A stretch of 64,000 nt of DNA from Draconibacterium sediminis (GTDB taxonomy: Bacteria > Bacteroidota > Bacteroidia > Bacteroidales > Prolixibacteraceae). The stretch lies in the NCBI RefSeq assembly GCF_000949475.1, contig NZ_JRHC01000001.1, positions 1,612,001 to 1,676,000 on the forward strand, given 5' to 3'. Shown one piece after another: positions 19,156 to 33,451 of the stretch; positions within the stretch are counted from its first letter, which is position 1, and each line of letters begins with the position of its first letter. The position numbers and the translations under genes were made by a program. The notes beneath the pieces were generated by a model, which was not told where the DNA came from, ran no database searches, and saw only the letters and a list, made by a program, of their open reading frames with translations.

Positions 19156-21948
19156 ATGGCCGAAGTAGAAAAAAATAAAGGAAAAGCCAAATACCCCGGT
19201 TGGAAAAGCATCATTTGCTTAATTATTTTATTGGTGGCAGGTACTTCGATGCAGTATCAGGTGTGCGCGCAAAAAGCAGGTGTTAAAATCGATAGTGAAA
19301 TTACACATCAGAAAATTACAGGATTTGGAGGTTTTGTTTGCAGTGGAACTTTTCAGTATAACCACATGTCGCATGACGAAATCCGAAAACTGTGGGGTGC
19401 AAACAGCGAAGCCGGTTACAATATTATGCGCTTGTACATTCCCGACGAAAATCAGTGGAGCTCAACGCTCGAAACGGCTCAGTTTGCACAGTCGTTGGGA
19501 ATTATAATCTTCGCCAGCCCCTGGTCGATGCCAGCAAGCTGGAAAACAAACAACCACATTGCTGCAAAATATGTAGATAACGATGGCGTAGAACACCTCG
19601 GCTACCTGAAAGAGGAATATTACGATGATTACGCACTGTATCTCAACAGGTATGTAACTTACCTTCGCGAGAACGGAGTTGAACTGGATGCCATTTCCAT
19701 TCAGAACGAACCTGATATGCAGTCAACTTACCACGGTTGTTTATGGACTCCGGAACAGTTGACCACTTTTTTGAAAGAATACAGGCATTTGATAGATTGT
19801 AAAGTGATGGCTCCGGACGCAGTCGGTATTACAAACAACTACGCTGAGGCTTTTGCCGCCGATGACATGGATGATAAATTCGATATTTTTGCAGGGCATC
19901 AGTACAGTTACATTCAGGATGGATTGGAGTTGATTCGTGCCAAAGGTAAGGAAGTTTGGATGACCGAATACCTGATTAACTGGAATGCGGACGAACCTAC
20001 AGAAAGAAACGTAAACTGGCAAAAGGATGCCTTTAATTTCGCCGGAAAACTGAACGAGGCCATGCTTTTAAATGTTAATGCCTGGGTGCATTACGCTTCA
20101 AAACGTTGGTACGGACTTATGGGCGATGGTACCTGGGGGACGCCAAACGGCGAACTAACAAAACGCGGCTACATTCTTTCGCATTATGCAAAATACACCA
20201 CCGGAACAACCCGGATTGAAGCTGCCTGGAACGACGATTCAAGTACTTTGCAAGGTTCGGCTTACCTTTCAACGGGCGGAGACAGTATTATTCTGAATGT
20301 TATCAATCCTTCGGAAAACGATTACCAGCTAACTGTTGATTTACCGTTTTATACCAACTCCGGTAACAGTTTTGTTACAACAGAACAATTGAGCATGTCT
20401 GCTTCAACAGTAAACATTACCGGCGAAACTTTCAGACCAGAAGTAAGTGTAAATGCATCAAGCGTTTCAACATACATTTTTGTAGAAAGTGCCGAACGTA
20501 CCGCCTCGCAAATGACTGGCGAAGCCATTTATTACAATAAAATTGAAGACCAGACAGTAACTCAAACCGCGTTTGGAACCTCCTATAACTTAAGCGGGAA
20601 AACCGTTACTTTCGATCACAGCAACAGCTTAATCAGTAATAATACATCGACTGCAAACGGTTATCTTGAGTTAAACGATCGATACAACCAATTGATCTTT
20701 CATGTAAAATCTTTTTCTTCAGCCAATCAGAATAATTCCGACAACACCACTTTACACTATGTAAATGCAGATGGAGTTGTAAAATCACACAACTACGGAA
20801 GAATAGATTTTCCGACAGGAACTGAGTTCGATATCACTTTTGACATTTCACGAAACGTGCTAACCGAAGGATGTATCGGCTTGCTTGGAATCAGCAACTC
20901 AAATTACAGCTCGGTGCTTACCATGAATTTTGGCGATGTTTACCTAAAACTGGGTAATGAAAAAATGTATAAATTTTCGGGTATTTACAGCCCCGATGAC
21001 AGCTACCTGATTGATGGTTTGGAAGATGAAAAAGCAACATCAGTTGATTTTACAGAAACAACCGGCATCAGTTCAAACCTGGATTGGAATGCGGAAGCCG
21101 CCAATACCAACTGCATTTTTTATGTAGCCGAAGGTGTGAACAATACCAACACAAATGTCGTGGTTGATACGGTTTGCAGCCAGTTGGCATTGGATGCTAC
21201 GGGTGGTGATTTTTATGCGCCGCATAATTTTAAAGCTGAGTTGGCAACTTTCACTTGCACTGTTAATGGTTACCGCACCTTGGTTTTGCCCTTCGAAGCA
21301 ACAATACCCGAAGGCGTAAAAGTTTATACCATGGAACCCAGCTCATCGGAGATATTTTGTACCCGCCTTGATGTAACCAATATAGCGCCAAACCAGCCTG
21401 TTTTAATCAGTGGGAACGGAACTTTTTCCTTCGAAGGTTCGGGTAAAGTTTCTACACCTCATGCAATAAGCGAAAACAAAATGAACGGTGTTTACATTGG
21501 TATTCAATCGCCGCCAAACAGCTATTACCTGAAAAGCGAAGGTGGTGTAACCGCATTTGACAAGGCTGCTACCGGAAATACGCAGAAGGTTGATCCTTTC
21601 TCGGCTTACCTCACCGAAGAGAATTCGTATTCGGCGGCATCGCTTCCCTTAACGTTCGACAATGCTACCGGAGTAGATGCACTGGTTGGGACAAATACTG
21701 TGATTAAACTTTATCCAAATCCGGCAAACAATCAGTTGTTTTTGCAGCTGGCATCAACCAAAAGCGAAGATGTAATTATTTCGGTACTGGATCTTTCAGG
21801 AAGAACAATAAAAAATACGATAAAACATTTCGATGGGCATTCTGCAATTAATATTAAAATATCCGATTTGCCTGATGGCTTTTATGTGCTACAGGTAAAA
21901 AATAGAGATGGGGTGACTGCTTCGAAATTTTTTGTCAGGAATGAATAA
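19156..21948 (+). CDS. GH30 xylanase-like enzyme with T9SS tail
   Basis: The 930-residue product has a long charged n-region before its signal sequence (cleavage near VCAQ, 39). GH30 features follow: FGGFVCSG, PWSMPASWK, acid/base Glu185 in SIQNEPDM and nucleophile Glu271 in WMTEYL. KRWYGLMGDG and KRGYILSHYAKY resemble the xylanase subfamily 8, whose members cut glucuronoxylan next to methyl-glucuronic acid. The subfamily and the Arg that binds the acid need a structural check. About 430 residues of beta-rich modules of unclear identity precede a type A sorting domain (LYPNPANNQLFLQ to the end). It is predicted to be surface-exposed or released and to act together with the GH10 and GH5 enzymes. 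Confidence 0.85.
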   Translation: MAEVEKNKGKAKYPGWKSIICLIILLVAGTSMQYQVCAQKAGVKIDSEITHQKITGFGGFVCSGTFQYNHMSHDEIRKLWGANSEAGYNIMRLYIPDENQWSSTLETAQFAQSLGIIIFASPWSMPASWKTNNHIAAKYVDNDGVEHLGYLKEEYYDDYALYLNRYVTYLRENGVELDAISIQNEPDMQSTYHGCLWTPEQLTTFLKEYRHLIDCKVMAPDAVGITNNYAEAFAADDMDDKFDIFAGHQYSYIQDGLELIRAKGKEVWMTEYLINWNADEPTERNVNWQKDAFNFAGKLNEAMLLNVNAWVHYASKRWYGLMGDGTWGTPNGELTKRGYILSHYAKYTTGTTRIEAAWNDDSSTLQGSAYLSTGGDSIILNVINPSENDYQLTVDLPFYTNSGNSFVTTEQLSMSASTVNITGETFRPEVSVNASSVSTYIFVESAERTASQMTGEAIYYNKIEDQTVTQTAFGTSYNLSGKTVTFDHSNSLISNNTSTANGYLELNDRYNQLIFHVKSFSSANQNNSDNTTLHYVNADGVVKSHNYGRIDFPTGTEFDITFDISRNVLTEGCIGLLGISNSNYSSVLTMNFGDVYLKLGNEKMYKFSGIYSPDDSYLIDGLEDEKATSVDFTETTGISSNLDWNAEAANTNCIFYVAEGVNNTNTNVVVDTVCSQLALDATGGDFYAPHNFKAELATFTCTVNGYRTLVLPFEATIPEGVKVYTMEPSSSEIFCTRLDVTNIAPNQPVLISGNGTFSFEGSGKVSTPHAISENKMNGVYIGIQSPPNSYYLKSEGGVTAFDKAATGNTQKVDPFSAYLTEENSYSAASLPLTFDNATGVDALVGTNTVIKLYPNPANNQLFLQLASTKSEDVIISVLDLSGRTIKNTIKHFDGHSAINIKISDLPDGFYVLQVKNRDGVTASKFFVRNE

Positions 21949-21968
21949 TTAAATTAAAACAGTAGCCT

Positions 21969-22532
21969 ATGAACTTTAACCTTCAGAAAAAATGTTTAGG
22001 AACGGTAGCCCTTGTGTTGCTGCTTATCTGCTCGGTACATGGTTTTGCTCAGAACAGTAATTCTGAAAACAGTGAAAGCATTTATCGTGATTTTAAAACC
22101 GAACTGATGTGGAAGGCTAATGTAAAAATTGGTACGATGATAAATGTTGGCGAGAGTAAACGCGGAACTCGTCGCGTAATTCCTATCACCGGCGGCACAT
22201 TTAGCGGACCAAAAATAAAGGGCGAAGTTTTGCCCGGCGGGGAAGACTGGCAATTGGTTCGCCCTGATGGCGATACCGAACTGTATGCCCGTTATTTAAT
22301 GAAAACTGATGACGGCACGGTATTTCAGGTTCTAAACAAAGCATTAATGCATGCCCCTGCACAAGGAGAAGAAGGTGGCTTTTATGTAAAATCGGTGATC
22401 GACATTGAAGCGCCAATAGAAAGTTCATACGATTATTTAAACCACGCTATATTTTTAGGAACACTCGAAATGCCTCAGTTAAAACCCAACGAAGAGCCTT
22501 ATGTGATTATTGGGGTTTACAAGGTTTTGTAA
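21969..22532 (+). CDS. Exported DUF3237-family protein
   Basis: The 187-residue product has a signal peptide (cleavage near GFAQN, 29) and a compact beta-rich domain. RRVIPITGGTFSGPKIKGEVLPGGEDW, a tyrosine-rich centre (ELYARYLMKTDDGT) and a YVIIGVYKVL ending match the DUF3237 pattern as I remember it. No catalytic function is established for this family. It follows GH30 by 20 bases and precedes a GH43 gene, so it is very likely expressed with the xylanases. A role as a small glycan-binding or lactone-binding protein is speculation. Confidence 0.75.
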   Translation: MNFNLQKKCLGTVALVLLLICSVHGFAQNSNSENSESIYRDFKTELMWKANVKIGTMINVGESKRGTRRVIPITGGTFSGPKIKGEVLPGGEDWQLVRPDGDTELYARYLMKTDDGTVFQVLNKALMHAPAQGEEGGFYVKSVIDIEAPIESSYDYLNHAIFLGTLEMPQLKPNEEPYVIIGVYKVL

Positions 22533-22653
22533 GAAGAGCTGAGAAAGCACAGAAGCAAATTAAAATAAAAATAAGTACAGATGAAACGAACATGATTTTA
22601 TTAATCATTAAATCACAAAGGAGTAAGATTAAAAAAATTATGTGAGAGCGAAG

Positions 22654-22694
22654 CGGTTCCATGAGTTTTAAATTTTTAATTAACTCATTAACCG
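22654..22694 (+). promoter_or_regulatory. Imperfect hairpin in the leader of the GH43 gene at 22717
   Basis: CGGTT-CC-ATGAGTT pairs with AACTCAT-T-AACCG around an AT-rich loop. It has no T run, so it is not a terminator. It ends 22 bases before the start codon in a 184-base gap that otherwise shows nothing. It could be an RNA-processing or stability site, or a transcription-factor palindrome. Confidence 0.4.
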
Positions 22695-22716
22695 GTAATT
22701 ATAAAATTTTAAACGA

Positions 22717-24081
22717 ATGAAAAATAGAATAAAAATAGCAGCAATAATAGGGGGGCTGGTAATGACCTTCTCTTCAATTGCACAAAAACCAATTATTCAA
22801 ACCAAATACACAGCCGATCCGGCGCCGATGGTTTACAACGACACGGTATTTCTTTATACCAGTCACGATGAAGATGATGCAATGGGATTTAAAATGCATG
22901 ATTGGTTGCTTTATACTTCAGTTGATATGGTAAACTGGACTGAACACGGCGCAGTGGCATCATTAAAAAATTTCGATTGGGTACCCTACGACAATGGTGC
23001 ATGGGCAGTGCAATGTATTGAACGTAATGGCAAATTTTACCTGTACTGCCCGATGCCCGGAGGAGTTGGTATTGGAGTATTGGTAGCCGATAGTCCGTAT
23101 GGTCCTTTCAAAGATCCAATTGGAAAACCTCTTATTCATCAGGGAAATCACGACATAGACCCAACTATATTGATCGATGATGACGGGCAGGCTTATATGT
23201 ACTGGGGAAATCCAAAAGTATATTACGTGAAGCTGAACGAAGACATGATTTCCTATTCAGGACAAATAATTGAGGAAGCAACAACACCAAAAAATTATCA
23301 GGAAGGACCATGGGTTTGGAAACGTGATAATCATTATTATCTGGCTTACGCTTCCACTTGTTGTCCTGAAGGAATTGGGTATGCCATGAGCGATAGCCCA
23401 ACCGGGCCCTGGGAATATAAAGGTATGATTGTAGATGCATCGGAAAAGAGCAGGGGAAATCACCCGGGTATCATTGAATTTAAGGGCAAATCGTATTGTT
23501 TTGGGCATAGTTATGACCTGCTGAAAAGAACCACACCAAAATTTTATGAACGCCGCTCGGTTGACATGGATCTAATGGAATACAACGCGGATGGGACCAT
23601 CAAAAACCGGCATTACTGGTCGGTAGAAGGACCTGAACAAGTGCAGACCTTAAATCCATTCAATCGTGTTGAAGCAGAAACAATGGCTTGGAGTGAAGGA
23701 GTGAAGACGCGCTTTGAAACAGAATGGGAAGGTGATTTCGATTGGGCCAGAGGGAAAAGAATTGATGATCATTTGTTTGTGACAGCCATTAATCATGGTG
23801 ATTATATTAAAGTCAGTGGCGTCGATTTTTCTGATGGAGCTGAATGGGTTGAAGTAAGTGTTTCCCCGGTTTATGGAGGCATAATTGAAATACGCGCAGA
23901 TAAAATTGACGGGCCAATCATTGCAACAGTTGACATAAATACTGCACGCGAGGAAGGCATTTGGAAGTTATTTACTGCACCGGTTAACAAAAACATCAAA
24001 GGAGTTCATGATATGTACTTTGTATTCAAGGGAGAAAAAGACTTGTTTTATTTTGATTGGTGGAAATTGAACGCAAAATAA
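22717..24081 (+). CDS. GH43 glycosidase with C-terminal CBM6 (paralogue)
   Basis: The 454-residue product has a signal peptide ending at SSIAQ (23). GH43 residues are Asp34 in TADPAPM, Asp148 in DIDPTIL and Glu196 in YQEGPWV. The C-terminal CBM6-like sandwich starts near RVEAETMAWSEG and ends in FYFDWWKLN. It closely resembles the gene at 15673 but differs in the loop between the second and third catalytic residues, which may change which arabinosyl decoration is removed. Gaps of about 180 bases on both sides are unusually long for this operon. The downstream gap (24082-24263) shows no hairpin or gene. Confidence 0.88.
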   Translation: MKNRIKIAAIIGGLVMTFSSIAQKPIIQTKYTADPAPMVYNDTVFLYTSHDEDDAMGFKMHDWLLYTSVDMVNWTEHGAVASLKNFDWVPYDNGAWAVQCIERNGKFYLYCPMPGGVGIGVLVADSPYGPFKDPIGKPLIHQGNHDIDPTILIDDDGQAYMYWGNPKVYYVKLNEDMISYSGQIIEEATTPKNYQEGPWVWKRDNHYYLAYASTCCPEGIGYAMSDSPTGPWEYKGMIVDASEKSRGNHPGIIEFKGKSYCFGHSYDLLKRTTPKFYERRSVDMDLMEYNADGTIKNRHYWSVEGPEQVQTLNPFNRVEAETMAWSEGVKTRFETEWEGDFDWARGKRIDDHLFVTAINHGDYIKVSGVDFSDGAEWVEVSVSPVYGGIIEIRADKIDGPIIATVDINTAREEGIWKLFTAPVNKNIKGVHDMYFVFKGEKDLFYFDWWKLNAK

Positions 24082-24263
24082 CATCAGATTAGAAATGTAC
24101 ATCGCGATTGGCAATGACATAAGTAGTTATAAACAACATAAAAAAGAAAGTAAATCGCGGGGATTTTCAGATATAGACTGAATGAATTAACTGACAAGCA
24201 GAATTAGTAATGGTTCTGAAAAAATGAAGAAAAATTACAATTAGACTATTAAAACGTACGAAC

Positions 24264-26654
24264 ATGAATAAACTGATTTACCTGATTCTGATGGCTTCTT
24301 TTGTACTTGGTACAAGCAAGTATTCAAAAGGCCAGTCCAAATTATATCCCAACGAATTTCCTTTAGTTGATGTTCAACTGCTGGATGGCCCGTTTAAACA
24401 CGCGCGCGACCTGAATATAGAGGTTTTGTTGCAATACGATGTCGATCGTTTTCTGGCACCATACCGTAAGGAAGCCGGCTTGGAACCTCGCAAACCAACC
24501 TATCCGAACTGGGACGGATTAGACGGTCATGTTGGCGGTCATTACCTATCGGCTATGGCAATGAACTATGCCGCAACAGGTAATAAAGAGTGCAAGCGCC
24601 GGATGGATTATATGCTAAAAGAGTTAAAAGAATGCCAGGAAGCCAATGCGGTAAATAACCCCGAATGGGGAATTGGTTATGTAGGCGGTTTCCCGAATAG
24701 TGCTAAACTTTGGTCAACGTTCAAAAAAGGCGATTTTGGAGTGTATTTTGGTTCGTGGGCGCCTTTTTACAACCTGCATAAAATGTTTGCCGGTTTGCGC
24801 GATGCATGGCTTTACGGCGAAAGTGAAGAGGCCAAAGAATTGTTTCTGAAGTTCTGCGACTGGGGAATTAATCTTACTGCAAATTTATCTGACGAGCAGA
24901 TGGAGAAAATGCTCGGTATGGAACATGGTGGCATGAACGAAGTTTACGCCGATGCCTACCAGATTACCGGCGATGAAAAATACCTGAATGCAGCAAAACG
25001 CTATTCACATAATGAATTTTTGGAGCCTTTATCAAAAGATATCGATAATCTTGATAATCACCATGCAAATACACAGATCCCAAAATTTATTGGTTTCGGG
25101 CGTATAGCCGAGCTAAATGATAGTGAACAATACCTTGAGGCGGCACGGTTTTCATGGGAAACCATTACTCAAAACCGGTCGCTGGCATTTGGCGGAAACA
25201 GCCGCCGCGAGCACTTTCCAAGCGAAACTTCGTGTATCGATTTTGTACATGTAAACGACGGACCCGAGTCCTGTAACTCGTATAACATGCTCAAACTTAC
25301 TGAAGATTTATTCCGTGTTTATCCCGAGGCCCAATATGCTGATTATTACGAACGTACTATGTTCAACCATATTCTTTCCACACAACACCCCGGGCACGGC
25401 GGTTATGTGTATTTTACTCCGGCACGGCCACGTCATTACCGGGTGTATTCGGCACCAAACGAGGCCATGTGGTGTTGCGTAGGAACCGGTATGGAAAACC
25501 ACGGGCAGTACAACCGTTTTATTTTCACGCATGCTGATAACGAGTTGTACCTGAATTTGTTTGTGGCTTCAGAACTCAACTGGAAAGAAAAAGGCATTCA
25601 ACTAAAACAGGAAACAACATTTCCGTTCGCAGAACAAACAAAACTTACCATAACAAAAGGTACTTCTAAGTTCAATTTAAAAGTAAGGTACCCGGCTTGG
25701 GTAAAAGAAGGAGCACTAAAAATTAAAGTAAATGGCAAAGCGCTTGAATATACTGCTCAACCTTCGTCTTACATCAATATCAAGCGGACTTGGAAAAAAG
25801 GCGATGAAGTAGTAATTGAATTGCCTATGCAAAGTACCATCGAGCATTTACCAAATGTGCCTGAATACATCGCGTTTATGCACGGTCCAATTTTGTTGGG
25901 AGCAAAAACCGGAACCGAGGATTTAAGGGGATTGATTGCAGACGATGGCCGCTGGGGACAATATTCAGGTGGCGAATATTTGCCGGTTGATAAAGCGCCG
26001 ATCCTGGTGGAAGACGATATGGAAAACCTGGGCGACAAACTGGAGCCGATTGATGGGAATCCGCTGCATTTTAAGCTGAATGTGAAGATGGTGAATCCGA
26101 TGGATTTGACGCTTGAACCGTTCAGCCAGATTCACGATTCGAGGTACATGATGTATTGGCTGGCTTTAACCAACGATGGTTACCAGGCTTATGTGGACTC
26201 GCTTGCAGCCAACGAACAGGCAATGCTGGCAATCGAAAAAAGAACCGTTGATTATGTAGCCACCGGCGAACAACAGCCAGAAACAGACCATGACATGCAA
26301 CAGGAAAGATCAAGGTCGGGAAATAACCAAAACCAATTCTACCGCGAGGCCGCCGGTGGTGGTTATTTTAGTTACGATTTTGCAACTAACTCCGAAACAA
26401 ACCTAAGCTTGCTGGTGCGTTACTGGGGAGCAGAGTGGGGAGGCCGCAAATTCAATATTTATATCGACGATGAAAAGCTGGTAACGGAAGACAATACCAG
26501 GCGTTGGGAGATTTCAGCCTTTCAGGATATCGTGTATCCGATCCCCAATTCGATGGTTGTAGGCAAAAGCAATGTACGCATAAAGTTTGAAGCACTTCCC
26601 GGGAATACGGCCGGAGCAGTTTATGTAGTCAGGTTATTGCGTGCCGAAGAATAA
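24264..26654 (+). CDS. GH127/GH146 beta-L-arabinofuranosidase-like enzyme (DUF1680)
   Basis: The 796-residue product has a signal peptide (near KGQSK, 24) and an (alpha/alpha)6 barrel. Residues of the cysteine-zinc catalytic site described for the GH127 enzyme HypBA1 are present: Glu321 in SETSCIDF as probable acid/base, Glu335 and Cys337 in GPESCNSYN, and Cys404/Cys405 in MWCCVGTGMEN. C-terminal beta domains complete it. Family members remove beta-L-arabinofuranose. In xylan loci such proteins are thought to act on unusual arabinose caps. It precedes a GH51 gene by 35 bases. I cannot separate GH127 from GH146 by eye; the WCCVGTGMENHG stretch leans to GH146. Confidence 0.87.
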   Translation: MNKLIYLILMASFVLGTSKYSKGQSKLYPNEFPLVDVQLLDGPFKHARDLNIEVLLQYDVDRFLAPYRKEAGLEPRKPTYPNWDGLDGHVGGHYLSAMAMNYAATGNKECKRRMDYMLKELKECQEANAVNNPEWGIGYVGGFPNSAKLWSTFKKGDFGVYFGSWAPFYNLHKMFAGLRDAWLYGESEEAKELFLKFCDWGINLTANLSDEQMEKMLGMEHGGMNEVYADAYQITGDEKYLNAAKRYSHNEFLEPLSKDIDNLDNHHANTQIPKFIGFGRIAELNDSEQYLEAARFSWETITQNRSLAFGGNSRREHFPSETSCIDFVHVNDGPESCNSYNMLKLTEDLFRVYPEAQYADYYERTMFNHILSTQHPGHGGYVYFTPARPRHYRVYSAPNEAMWCCVGTGMENHGQYNRFIFTHADNELYLNLFVASELNWKEKGIQLKQETTFPFAEQTKLTITKGTSKFNLKVRYPAWVKEGALKIKVNGKALEYTAQPSSYINIKRTWKKGDEVVIELPMQSTIEHLPNVPEYIAFMHGPILLGAKTGTEDLRGLIADDGRWGQYSGGEYLPVDKAPILVEDDMENLGDKLEPIDGNPLHFKLNVKMVNPMDLTLEPFSQIHDSRYMMYWLALTNDGYQAYVDSLAANEQAMLAIEKRTVDYVATGEQQPETDHDMQQERSRSGNNQNQFYREAAGGGYFSYDFATNSETNLSLLVRYWGAEWGGRKFNIYIDDEKLVTEDNTRRWEISAFQDIVYPIPNSMVVGKSNVRIKFEALPGNTAGAVYVVRLLRAEE

Positions 26655-26689
26655 GTTGAACGAATCTGAATAACAAATAAACGAGTACT

Positions 26690-28654
26690 ATGGTACATTT
26701 AAACCGATTAATTATAGCTGCCACACTGTTGTTTATTACAGCGGTAACTTTAAATGCGCAGGTTCCCAAAGGTGGGAAAGAAATCAGCTCCAACCTTTTT
26801 GGCCTGTTTTTCGAAGACATTAATTATGCTGCCGATGGTGGTTTGTACGCCGAGTTGGTACAAAACCGTTCGTTCGAATACAATCCAACAGAGCAACGCG
26901 ACTGGACACCGTATTCGTACTGGGAATACATTTCTCCCGGTTTTTCGTACGGCAGAATCAGCGTGGAAACCAAAGCTCCGGTTCATCCCAATAATCCGCA
27001 CTACATGGTGTTGGAAGTCGAACATGTTGGCCACGAAGCTAAATTTTCTGGCATTTCTGGAGTGGGAATAAAGAATTCGGGTTTTGATGGCATAGTGGTT
27101 CGTGCAGGTGAACAGTATAACTTCTCGATGTTTGCACATCAACTTTCCGAAAATCCAATGGAATTATTGGTGAGCCTTGAAGATACTAAAGGAGAAGTAC
27201 TTGCAAGCAAAACCATTCAAACGGATTCGGGCGACTGGAAAAAATATACAGCAGTATTAAACGCGGAAGCTTCTTGCGACAGTGCTTTTCTGGTAGTTCT
27301 GGCACGCTCGAACGGAGCGCTGGCTATGGATGTGATTTCGCTTTTTCCGGAAAAAACATTTAAAAACCGGGCAAACGGAATGCGTGCCGATTTGGCGCAG
27401 GTATTGGCCGATATGCAGCCAAAATTTATACGTTTCCCAGGTGGATGTCTGGTACACGGCGATGGCCTTGGAAATATGTACCGCTGGAAAAATTCAGTTG
27501 GCCCGCTGGAACAACGGGTTGAACAACGCAATATCTGGGGTTATCATCAATCGGCCGGATTAGGTTATTTCGAATATTTTCAGTTTTGCGAAGACCTTGG
27601 TGCCAAGCCTGTTCCTGTGGTTCCGGCTGCGGTAAGTTGCCAAAACTCTGGCGGAACCTGGCGCATTGGAGGCACGGGGCAAAAAGCTCTTCCTGAAGAT
27701 GAGTTGGATGAATACATTCAGGAAGTACTCGACCTGATTGAGTGGGCCAACGGACCTGTAACTTCCGAATGGGGAGCTATACGTGCAGCTGCCGGGCATC
27801 CTGAGCCATTTAATCTGGAGTATGTTGGCATTGGAAACGAAGACAAAATGACACCTGAGTTTGAGGAGCGTTTTAATTTGATTTACAGAGCAGTAAAAGA
27901 AAAATATCCTGAAATTATCGTGATCGGTACAGTTGGACCTTTTCTTGAAGGAGAAGACTTTGAGAAAGGCTGGGAAATTGCCGATCAGCTCAAGCTGGAG
28001 ATGGTGGATGAGCATTACTACACGCAGCCTGAATGGTTTCTGGGTAATCAGCAGCGTTACGATAGCTACAAACGAAATGCAACCAAAGTCTACCTGGGCG
28101 AATATGCATCGTGGGGCAATAAAATGTGGAATGCCATTGCCGAAGCTACCTACATGACTGCTCTCGAAAGAAACGGCGATGTGGTGGATATGGCTTCGTA
28201 TGCGCCTTTGCTGGCCAAACGAAACTTTACACAGTGGACCACCGATATGATCTTTTTCGACAATACAAAAATTTGTCTCACTCCCAATTACCACGTTCAG
28301 AAAATGTTTATGAGCAACCAGGGCGACTTGTATTTTGATAAAGTGGTTGAAACAGCGCAGAACGATACTACGCTTGCTGCTTCGTGTGTGTACGACAGTC
28401 AATCAGGCGATATTATTCTGAAAATGGTGAATGCCGGCAACACCGCCAAAACGATGAAAGTTAACCTTTCCAGGTTCCGGAATATAACGAATGAAGCCAA
28501 ACTTACTTTTCTGACAGCAAACCGTGAAGATGAAAATACCTTGGAAAATCCTGAAAATGTGCTTCCTGAATTATCGGATTTTACGGTTCATAAAAAGTTC
28601 GACTACGAAGCTCCGGCCATGTCGTTTTCGCTAATCCGAATAAAAACAAATTAA
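26690..28654 (+). CDS. GH51 alpha-L-arabinofuranosidase with N-terminal beta-sandwich insert
   Basis: The 654-residue product has a signal peptide ending at LNAQ (24). GH51 motifs are FGLFFEDINYAADGGLYAEL (37-56), RFPGGCLVHGDG (248-259), acid/base Glu384 in GIGNED and nucleophile Glu471 in YLGEYASWG. An inserted CBM4-like sandwich occupies about 90-220 (SYWEYISPGFSYGR to VISLFPEKTF). The long form with this insert differs from the 511-residue GH51 at 61717, suggesting a division of labour between polymeric or larger arabinoxylan fragments and short oligosaccharides. It would release alpha-L-arabinofuranose. Confidence 0.92.
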   Translation: MVHLNRLIIAATLLFITAVTLNAQVPKGGKEISSNLFGLFFEDINYAADGGLYAELVQNRSFEYNPTEQRDWTPYSYWEYISPGFSYGRISVETKAPVHPNNPHYMVLEVEHVGHEAKFSGISGVGIKNSGFDGIVVRAGEQYNFSMFAHQLSENPMELLVSLEDTKGEVLASKTIQTDSGDWKKYTAVLNAEASCDSAFLVVLARSNGALAMDVISLFPEKTFKNRANGMRADLAQVLADMQPKFIRFPGGCLVHGDGLGNMYRWKNSVGPLEQRVEQRNIWGYHQSAGLGYFEYFQFCEDLGAKPVPVVPAAVSCQNSGGTWRIGGTGQKALPEDELDEYIQEVLDLIEWANGPVTSEWGAIRAAAGHPEPFNLEYVGIGNEDKMTPEFEERFNLIYRAVKEKYPEIIVIGTVGPFLEGEDFEKGWEIADQLKLEMVDEHYYTQPEWFLGNQQRYDSYKRNATKVYLGEYASWGNKMWNAIAEATYMTALERNGDVVDMASYAPLLAKRNFTQWTTDMIFFDNTKICLTPNYHVQKMFMSNQGDLYFDKVVETAQNDTTLAASCVYDSQSGDIILKMVNAGNTAKTMKVNLSRFRNITNEAKLTFLTANREDENTLENPENVLPELSDFTVHKKFDYEAPAMSFSLIRIKTN

Positions 28655-28735
28655 ACTTTGTTAAATAAAACGAGTCTTGAATAATAGTAAGGTGAATTCT
28701 ATCATAAGCCTTTAATAATAAACAACTTTAATAAG

Positions 28736-32247
<3,512 letters not shown>

Positions 32248-32260
32248 CTTAAATCAATAA

Positions 32261-33427
<1,167 letters not shown>

Positions 33428-33451
33428 TTGAAACATTCAATTCACTGAAAA

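Noticed and set aside
27560-28402. Long minus-strand frame (280 codons) opposite GH51
   Set aside because: It is a shadow of a well supported GH51 gene; its product has no domain and no upstream signals.
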